Assembly: GCA_965200975.1 (NCBI GenBank)
Contig: OZ241740.1
Location: 1,550,001 to 1,614,000 of the forward strand
Length of the DNA: 64,000 bases
From: S5-327 sp965200975
GTDB taxonomy: Bacteria; Chloroflexota; Dehalococcoidia; Lucifugimonadales; Australimonadaceae
Direction of reading: 5' to 3'
Part shown: positions 58,790 to 64,000 of the stretch, one piece after another
Numbering within the stretch: the stretch's first letter is position 1
How the letters are laid out: each line of letters begins with the position of its first letter
The notes under the pieces: model-generated
Database searches by the model: none
Seen by the model: the letters and a program-made list of their open reading frames with translations, nothing else
What the model was told of the DNA's origin: nothing
Made by a program: the position numbers and the translations under genes

Positions 58790-60058
58790 TCACCACACGC
58801 TTACGGCGCCGTAGACTCCGTCGAACCCCGGGAGAACGCCGACGTCGCCGCGGCGGGCGCGGAGCACGCCCTCGGCAATCCGCTCCCCGGCGTCTCCGCC
58901 GGCGGAGGCGATCTCCGCTGCATCGGCGGCAGTGAGGAGATGGATCTCCGGCCCGACGCGCTCGACGAGGCGCAGGTAGGCGTCGCGCACCGACCTCGCG
59001 GCTGGGCGGCGCCCCTGCGCCTCGGCGATGATCTCCTCCAGGGGCAGCAGTCGCCGGAACGGGGGACGCTCCCCATCCGGGTCGCGGAGCAGGCCGTCCG
59101 GCGACTGCTCCGGCCTGGTTGGAGGGCGCGCGGAGAGCGCTTCGGTGCGGTGCAGGACGCCGAGCGTGAGCTTGCCTCCGCAGACAGGGCAGACGCCGCC
59201 GCGCTCCATCGTTTCCGCGGGGTGGAAGCGGACGCCGCACTTCCGGTGGCCGTCGTAGTGGTACTTCCCTTCCTGCGGGTAGAACTCGGCAGTCCACTCG
59301 ACTGCGCCCTGCCGCAAGGCGCGCAGGAGTCCGTGATAGCTGGGTTCGCCGGGGAAGACAGTCACCTCCCGGGCTACGCGGGGCGCGGAGTGCGCGTCGG
59401 AGAACGACACGAGCGTTCGATTATCGAGTTCGGGCACGCGCCAGTTCATGGCGGGGTCGCTCGACAGGCCTGTCTCGACGGCATGGATGTGCGGAGCCAT
59501 ATCGAGGAAGCACTCCTGCAGCGAGTCGAAACCTCCGCGCGAGCCGTAAACGGCGTACCACGGCGTCCACGCGTGAGCAGGGATCACCTCGCACAGGGGG
59601 CTGGCCGTGAGCGCGGCTTCGACAACGTCGCGTCCCGACATACGGAGCGTAGGGCGTCCGTCGGACTCGAGAGCGCCGTAGGGAGCGAAGGCGGCGCGCA
59701 GAGCGTCGACGGCGGCGAAGTCGGGGGCTAGCACGAGCAGGTGCAGGCGGCGGCCCCGTCCTCCGCTGGAGTAGACGCAGCTAACCTCCGAGCCGAGGAC
59801 GAACCGCGGCGGCGAGGAGGCCGGCGCAGGAGACGGCAGAGAAGGGAGGAACTCCGGCGCGAGGTCGAACAGGCCGTCGGAGGCGGGGCGCAGCTGCTCG
59901 CGGAGCCGGGCGAGCCAAGCGGGGTGGGTAAAGTCGCCGCAAGCCAGGAGTCCGACTCCCTTTGCGCCTCCCCACCATGCGAGCTGCTGCAGCGAGAGGG
60001 CCGGGCTGACGGCCATAGCGTAGGGCGAGTGGAGATGGAGGTCGGCGGCGTAGCTCAT
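58790..60058 (-). CDS. Endonuclease Q-like protein (PHP domain)
   Basis: A 422-residue protein starting MSYAADLHLHSPYAMAVSP at 60058. The PHP metal motif D-L-H-x-H-S opens it. Next come SLQQLAWWGGAKGVGLLACGDFTHP, VLGSEVSCVYSSGGRGRRLHLL and CEVIPAHAWTPWYAVYGSRGGFDSL, then SFSDAHSAPRVAREVTVF, the metal-site histidines. A zinc-finger follows (KCGVRFHP and GVCPVCGGKLTLGV). This is the EndoQ/TIGR00375 layout. EndoQ cuts 5' of deaminated bases (uracil, hypoxanthine, xanthine) in archaea and some bacteria. Confidence 0.85.
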   Translation of the reverse strand: MSYAADLHLHSPYAMAVSPALSLQQLAWWGGAKGVGLLACGDFTHPAWLARLREQLRPASDGLFDLAPEFLPSLPSPAPASSPPRFVLGSEVSCVYSSGGRGRRLHLLVLAPDFAAVDALRAAFAPYGALESDGRPTLRMSGRDVVEAALTASPLCEVIPAHAWTPWYAVYGSRGGFDSLQECFLDMAPHIHAVETGLSSDPAMNWRVPELDNRTLVSFSDAHSAPRVAREVTVFPGEPSYHGLLRALRQGAVEWTAEFYPQEGKYHYDGHRKCGVRFHPAETMERGGVCPVCGGKLTLGVLHRTEALSARPPTRPEQSPDGLLRDPDGERPPFRRLLPLEEIIAEAQGRRPAARSVRDAYLRLVERVGPEIHLLTAADAAEIASAGGDAGERIAEGVLRARRGDVGVLPGFDGVYGAVSVW

Positions 60059-60171
60059 AACGGATCGGCAGGCTGAAGGCAGGCAGATTTCGACGCCACA
60101 TATACGGCATCCGGCGTTACACGTGGGCAACAACGGCGAATTATCGGCAAGTCCGCGCGCATAGAGCGATA

Positions 60172-60201
60172 TTGACACTCCACCGAGGCGCCGAGTACCA
60201 T
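60172..60201 (+). promoter_or_regulatory. ilvB: Predicted sigma-70-type promoter of ilvB
   Basis: TTGACA (60172-60177), 18-base spacer, TACCAT (60196-60201). The leader of about 110 bases contains the hairpin at 60243-60268. Confidence 0.6.
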
Positions 60202-60242
60202 CAAGCAGTCTATGCTCTGAACCTAGAGTATCGGCGGCTTGT

Positions 60243-60268
60243 GCGCGACGTTTTCGGGAACGTCGCGC
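60243..60268 (+). promoter_or_regulatory. ilvB: Leader hairpin upstream of ilvB
   Basis: GCGCGACGTT and AACGTCGCGC pair perfectly around TTCGGG, 52 bases before the ATG. There is no T-run, so it is not a classical terminator; it may stabilise the mRNA or form part of an attenuator. Confidence 0.5.
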
Positions 60269-60320
60269 CGGTCGTCGGAATTCAGCGCAACAAACCTCAC
60301 GATACAAGGAAAACACCGGC

Positions 60321-62048
60321 ATGCGCACCATCGGGGCCCACGCTGTCTGCGAATCCCTCCTTCGCGAGGGAGTCGCGGTCATTTTCGGTCACCCCGGCGG
60401 AGCGATACTGCCATTCTACGACGCTCTGTACCACTACCCGCAGCTGCGCCATGTGCTGGTGCGTCACGAGCAGGCGGCGGCGCACGCAGCCGAGGCGTAC
60501 TCGCGTCTTACAGGGCGTGTTGGCGTGTGCGTCGCGACGTCGGGGCCGGGCGCAACGAACCTGATGACAGGGCTGACGGCGGCCAAGATGGACTCCACGC
60601 CGCTGGTGGCCATCACGGGGCAGGTGGCGCGTCCGTTCCTCGGCACCGAGGCGTTTCAGGAGTGCGACACGGTCGGCATGGCCACGCCCGTTGTGAAAAA
60701 GGCGTATCTGGTGATGCGTCCCGAGGACATTGGGGAGATCATTCAGGAAGCTTTCCAGGTGGCGATGGAAGGCCGCCCCGGCCCCGTGCTGATCGATCTG
60801 CCCAAGGACGTGCAGGCGGAGACGTTCGATTTCGCGCACCCCGACCGGGGCTACGAGCCTCAGCCGCGCCGGGCGGCGCCGGCGGAGAGCCTTAGAGAGG
60901 CGGCGCGGCTTATCAATCAGGCCGAGACTCCGCTGCTTATTGCAGGCCGAGGCGTCCACATCTCTGAGGCGTGGGACGAGCTGCTCGAGTTCGCCGAGAA
61001 GGTGAATGCGCCGGTGCTCAACACGCTCCACGGCACGTCGGCCTTCCCCCGCCATCACCGGCTGGGTTACGGCATGCTCGGCATGCACGGCATGTACTGG
61101 AACAACGTAGCGACGAACGAGGCGGACGTCATCGTCGGCGTAGGTATGCGGTTCGACGACCGCGTGATTGGGCGTCCGGGCACCTTCGGGCCGAACGCCG
61201 AGATTGTTCATCTCGACATCGAGCCCTCGCACATCGGCAAGAACGTTCGCTCCACCGTCGGGCTGGTCGGCGACGTGAAGCTGACGCTCGAGGAGCTCAT
61301 GCCCCTTGTGGAGGCGCATCGCCGCACGGAGTGGCTCGAGCGTCTGCACGACCTCGAGCACGGCCATCCCAGCATCGAGGTGCCTGACTCCGACGCGGTG
61401 ACGCCGCAGTACGTGCTGCGCGAGCTGAACAAGATCGTGGAGCATAGCCCGGATCCGGTTGTCGTAACGGGAGTGGGCCAGCATCAGATGTGGGCTGCGC
61501 AGTTCATGTTTATGCCGACGCTCAACTCGTTCGTATCGTCAGGAGGGCTGGGCGTGATGGGGTTCGAGACGCCGGCGGTGATCGGGGCGCAGGTGGCGCG
61601 TCCGAACTCGACGGTATGGGGAATCTGCGGAGACGGCGGGTTCCAGATGACGCTGCAGGAGCTCGCGACTATCACGCAGGAGCACCTGCCGGTGAAGCTG
61701 TGCATTATGAACAATGGCTACCTCGGCATGGTGCGGCAGTGGCAAGAGCTGTTCTACGACCACCACTACAAGTCGGTCGCGATGAGCAGCCCCGACTACG
61801 TGAAGCTCGCCGGGGCGTACGGCATCGCCGCGAGTAAGGTTACGACCAAGGACGAGGTGGGCATGGCCCTCGCGAAGGCTGCGGAGCACCCCGGAGCGTA
61901 TCTCATCGATTTCCGGGTGACGCCGGAAGAGAACGTCTACCCGATGGTGCCGCCCGGAGCCTCCCTCGCCGAGACGGTCGAGGATCCCCGAGTCATCCAT
62001 CACCGCGAGCCCGTGCACGTTATCGAGGGCCTCGTCTCGTACCCGTAG
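60321..62048 (+). CDS. ilvB: Acetolactate synthase large subunit (ThDP-dependent)
   Basis: A 575-residue enzyme. The catalytic Glu is in LVRHEQAAAHAAEAYSRLTG. Other marks are SGPGATNLMTGL, the FAD-like domain VIVGVGMRFDDRVIGRPGTF, and the thiamine-diphosphate motif GDGGFQMTLQELATI to MNNGYLGMVRQWQELFY. It condenses pyruvate (or pyruvate and 2-ketobutyrate) for valine, leucine and isoleucine synthesis. The usual regulatory subunit gene ilvN does not follow; the next gene is on the other strand. A solitary IlvB may pair with an IlvN encoded elsewhere or be a catabolic form. Confidence 0.92.
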   Translation: MRTIGAHAVCESLLREGVAVIFGHPGGAILPFYDALYHYPQLRHVLVRHEQAAAHAAEAYSRLTGRVGVCVATSGPGATNLMTGLTAAKMDSTPLVAITGQVARPFLGTEAFQECDTVGMATPVVKKAYLVMRPEDIGEIIQEAFQVAMEGRPGPVLIDLPKDVQAETFDFAHPDRGYEPQPRRAAPAESLREAARLINQAETPLLIAGRGVHISEAWDELLEFAEKVNAPVLNTLHGTSAFPRHHRLGYGMLGMHGMYWNNVATNEADVIVGVGMRFDDRVIGRPGTFGPNAEIVHLDIEPSHIGKNVRSTVGLVGDVKLTLEELMPLVEAHRRTEWLERLHDLEHGHPSIEVPDSDAVTPQYVLRELNKIVEHSPDPVVVTGVGQHQMWAAQFMFMPTLNSFVSSGGLGVMGFETPAVIGAQVARPNSTVWGICGDGGFQMTLQELATITQEHLPVKLCIMNNGYLGMVRQWQELFYDHHYKSVAMSSPDYVKLAGAYGIAASKVTTKDEVGMALAKAAEHPGAYLIDFRVTPEENVYPMVPPGASLAETVEDPRVIHHREPVHVIEGLVSYP

Positions 62049-62175
62049 GCGGCCCCTCCGCTCTCCTCGCTCCTCGCTCTCTTACCCACAGCGCGACACG
62101 CAGGCGCGGGTTCTCCTGGCGCGTTCATAGCGGAACAAACGCAGGCAAGGAGTCTTGCGCGAGAGAGCAGCCTGG

Positions 62176-62577
62176 TTACGCTTGGGGCGGATAGTGGCGG
62201 AGTTCGATAGTGACTCCCTCCGGGCCCACCACGTAGGACGATTCTCCCCTGCCCTGCGCGCCCCACCGGGACTGCCTGGGCCCCGGCGACAGTCCGAACG
62301 ACTCGACGAGGGCGAGCGTTTCCTCAAGCGCGCCCGGCTCGAGGACGAGGCAGAAGTGGTCGAGCCGCTGGGCGTCGGAGTCGGCGACCGCGTCCGCGGG
62401 GAACAGGTCGATGATCGTATGCTGCGTGATTCGGACGGAGGGGAAGCGGACTTATCCGCGGCGCCACTCCTCCACGCGATCGCCCTGAAGGCCGAGCACG
62501 TCCTGGTAGAAGGCGAGCGACCGCTCGACGTCGGGCGATTTCAGAACGATATGGTCCAATCCGAGCACACGCGCCAT
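62176..62577 (-). pseudogene. VOC (glyoxalase-fold) protein interrupted by an in-frame TAA
   Basis: From ATG 62577 the frame reads ARVLGLDHIVLKSPDVERSL, continues through LGLQGDRVEEWRRG, meets TAA at 62454-62452 (codon 42), and then continues in the same frame as VRFPSVRITQHTIIDLFPAD. It goes on through RLDHFCLVLE to GPEGVTIELRHYPPQA, stop at 62176. The two beta-alpha-beta-beta-beta halves with His/Glu metal positions are typical of VOC proteins of about 130 residues. A single G-to-T change (GAA to TAA) would explain the stop. No frame shift is involved. Confidence 0.75.
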
Positions 62578-62701
62578 TGAAGGCCTCCTTGCAGGAATCT
62601 TACGGCATCAGGCCGAATGTATGCGATACGCGCCCACAGCACTGGGGCCGCGCCGCGGGCATTCGTCACAGAGCCGTTCGATTTGGCCATAATCGGCGGA
62701 A

Positions 62702-62730
62702 TTGACAGTCCCTAGGGCGCTCTGTAGGGT
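62702..62730 (+). promoter_or_regulatory. Predicted promoter upstream of the MBL-fold gene
   Basis: TTGACA (62702-62707), 17 bases, TAGGGT (62725-62730). The 294-base gap 62578-62871 also holds a run of 11 C at 62808-62818 in the presumed leader. Confidence 0.55.
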
Positions 62731-62807
62731 AGCCTGCTAGACAGCATCCAAGCATTCCCCCTATCTCTGACCGGGGCGACGCAGGGGCGGATGCCGGGGT
62801 TAGGGCT

Positions 62808-62818
62808 CCCCCCCCCCC
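62808..62818. repeat. C11 homopolymer in a leader region
   Basis: Eleven consecutive C between the predicted promoter and the start codon at 62872. Length variation here would not shift a coding frame but could affect translation or transcription. Confidence 0.8.
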
Positions 62819-62871
62819 GCGTACAGGCGCTGCGCATTGCGCCGCGAATCCACACTTTTTGGGGTTCTGCC

Positions 62872-63705
62872 ATGCCCGGTGCAGCAGAATTGCACATACT
62901 CTCCGACGGCGTCATCAAAGTTGACGGCGGAGTACTGTTTGGGCAAGAGCCCAAGAGCAAGTGGCAGGACTGGATGCCTGCCGACCGGCGCAACCGGGTG
63001 AGGCTTGGGCTGAACTGCCTGCTGATCCGTCAGGGCGACCGGAACTACCTCGTCGACACGGGAGTCGGCCTTAAGCACACGGGCGAAGAGCAGGAGACGT
63101 ACGGCCTCTCGACGAGCCAGCTCCTTTCGGATCTGCGGTCGCACGGGCTTTCGCCGGCGGACATCCATGGCGTAGTGCTGACGAGCCTGCATTTCGAGCA
63201 CGCCGGCGGCTGTACGCGAGTGAACCGGCGCGGCGAGCTGGCGCCGACGTTCCCCAAGGCCACGTACTTCGTGCAGCGCGAGGCGCTGGAAGAGGCTACG
63301 TCGCCCACGGAGCGGGGGATCAACGGGTTCAACCCCGACGACTTTAAACCCTTGCAGCAGAAGGACAGACTAGAGGTTGTGGACGGCGAAGAGGTGATCG
63401 CGCCCGGGCTGCAGGTGCGAACGGCCAGCGGGCCCTACCAGGGGCACCAGATCGTGCTTGTCGCGCATGGCGGCGAGCGGGTCGCAGTGCTTGGCGACCT
63501 GGCGCCGACTCCTTACCACCTGCAGCTCGCCTGCATTGCGGCAAGCGACCGCCAGCCGGAAGAGACGCTCGAAGTCAAGCGCAAGGTGCTGAGCGAAGCG
63601 GTCCAGGACGGCTGGCTGCTCGTTTTCAGCCATGGCATGAATGAGAAGGCGGGCTACCTGCAAGACCGGGGCGGAAAGCTTAGACTACGCCCCGTCGCGC
63701 TCTAA
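62872..63705 (+). CDS. Metallo-beta-lactamase-fold hydrolase with altered metal motif
   Basis: A 277-residue protein from ATG 62872. LNCLLIRQGDRNYLVDTGVG and the fold spacing are typical of MBL hydrolases. The motif that should read T-H-x-H-x-D-H is here LTSLHFEHAGG: the first His is Ser and the Asp is Glu. LGDLAPT and FSHGMNEKAGYL provide the later Asp and His positions. Loss of two ligands suggests a weakened or changed metal site, perhaps one metal ion. No ribosome binding site is obvious. Substrate unknown. Confidence 0.85.
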   Translation: MPGAAELHILSDGVIKVDGGVLFGQEPKSKWQDWMPADRRNRVRLGLNCLLIRQGDRNYLVDTGVGLKHTGEEQETYGLSTSQLLSDLRSHGLSPADIHGVVLTSLHFEHAGGCTRVNRRGELAPTFPKATYFVQREALEEATSPTERGINGFNPDDFKPLQQKDRLEVVDGEEVIAPGLQVRTASGPYQGHQIVLVAHGGERVAVLGDLAPTPYHLQLACIAASDRQPEETLEVKRKVLSEAVQDGWLLVFSHGMNEKAGYLQDRGGKLRLRPVAL

Positions 63706-63740
63706 TCCGCCGCCCTACCCCTCCGCAGGGGCCAGAACTC

Positions 63741-64000
63741 GTGCCGTATATCCCTATTCACGACTACGGACTCATTGGAGACAGGAACTCGTGCGCGCTG
63801 GTCAGCCGCGAGGGATCGATCGATTGGGCGTGCTTCCCACGGTTCGACTCCCCGAGTTCGTTCGCAGCGGTGCTCGACGACGTCAAGGGCGGACGCTGCG
63901 CTATTGAAGTCCGCGGCGGCCGCGCCGTCGCGCAGCGCTACGTGCCCGAGACTACCGTGCTGGAGGCAACCTTCGAGAGCGCGGACGGCGTCGCGCAAGT
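63741..64000 (+). CDS. Glycoside hydrolase family 15 protein (5' part only)
   Basis: From GTG 63741 the frame runs open to the window edge (86 codons). VPYIPIHDYGLIGDRNSCALVSREGSIDWACFPRFDSPSSF matches the trehalase/glucoamylase-like N-terminal domain of bacterial GH15 proteins, which normally have about 600 residues with the catalytic glutamates far downstream. Members cleave trehalose, maltose or short alpha-glucans. It starts 35 bases after the MBL-fold gene, possibly in the same transcript. Only the start can be judged. Confidence 0.82.
   Translation, partial: MPYIPIHDYGLIGDRNSCALVSREGSIDWACFPRFDSPSSFAAVLDDVKGGRCAIEVRGGRAVAQRYVPETTVLEATFESADGVAQ

Noticed and set aside
60172..60564. Plus-strand frame overlapping the start of ilvB (130 codons)
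   Set aside because: It begins at the -35 hexamer and runs in a different frame through the strongly conserved ilvB coding sequence.
62155..62580. Plus-strand frame of 141 codons
   Set aside because: It is antisense to the VOC gene, whose minus-strand frame has recognisable fold motifs on both sides of the internal stop.
62808..62818. C11 tract as a phase-variable switch
   Set aside because: It lies in a presumed leader with no shown effect on a reading frame, and no neighbouring surface gene supports phase variation.

Overview
The window is a high-GC bacterial chromosome segment with short intergenic gaps, almost certainly single-chromosome housekeeping plus catabolic DNA rather than a plasmid or phage. 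The gene repertoire fits Chloroflexota of the SAR202/Dehalococcoidia type: LL-diaminopimelate aminotransferase (dapL) instead of the succinylase route, F420/FMN luciferase-like oxidoreductases, paired GMC oxidoreductases, CaiB and MmgE/PrpD proteins, and no outer-membrane biogenesis genes. This placement is inferred from gene content; no ribosomal RNA or marker-gene phylogeny was available.

Layout. 1-8.5 kb: a beta-propeller (BNR) protein cut by the window edge, two tandem Gfo/Idh/MocA oxidoreductases (the second frameshifted), two luciferase-like paralogues separated by a lower-GC DNA methyltransferase-HNH fusion and a hairpin-rich gap, then an EVE-domain protein. 8.5-11.6 kb: a four-gene cassette of exported or membrane proteins (His-rich membrane protein, periplasmic-type protein, cupredoxin-like lipoprotein, polytopic membrane protein). 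11.6-18.4 kb: a complete phosphate module on the minus strand (phoB-phoR, pstS-pstC-pstA-pstB-phoU). 18.5-23.9 kb: DUF3105 protein, CcdA-like protein, the molybdate transporter modABC, and a divergent winged-helix regulator behind an AT-rich array of short repeats. 24-29.5 kb: uvrC, a small membrane protein, a cytidylate-kinase-like protein, rpiB, a Xer recombinase and a divergent lgt. 29.6-35 kb: an amidohydrolase, a hypothetical protein and two tandem GMC oxidoreductases. 35-38.4 kb: the tmRNA gene ssrA beside smpB and an S41 protease, then a four-copy minisatellite. 38.4-46.5 kb: hflX, dapL, a frameshifted Nmad3-like gene, dapF, pncA and pncB convergent and overlapping, a DinB-like protein and a dihydroxyphthalate-decarboxylase-like protein. 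46.7-58.7 kb: a catabolic region with a TcuA-like flavoprotein, amidase plus AtzG-like subunit, SDR, MmgE/PrpD, MaoC, CitE-like lyase, acyl-CoA dehydrogenase, CaiB-like CoA-transferase, SirB1-like protein, GlcG-like protein and a methylisocitrate-lyase-like enzyme. 58.8-64 kb: an EndoQ-like nuclease, ilvB, a VOC protein with a premature stop, a metallo-beta-lactamase-fold protein with an altered metal motif, and the start of a GH15 glycosidase.

The most coherent new idea is metabolic. MmgE/PrpD, MaoC, CitE-like lyase, acyl-CoA dehydrogenase and CaiB CoA-transferase lie consecutively on one strand (50747-56201). This is the gene set of bacterial itaconate degradation. A tricarballylate-dehydrogenase-like flavoprotein lies 2.6 kb from the amidase end of the same block, so a tricarballylate - cis-aconitate - itaconate - pyruvate plus acetyl-CoA route can be proposed.

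Five genes carry a single apparent lesion each: three small indels and two in-frame stops. In each indel case, removing 1 or 2 bases restores a family-typical reading frame. Whether these are assembly errors, population variants or real decay cannot be settled from this sequence alone.
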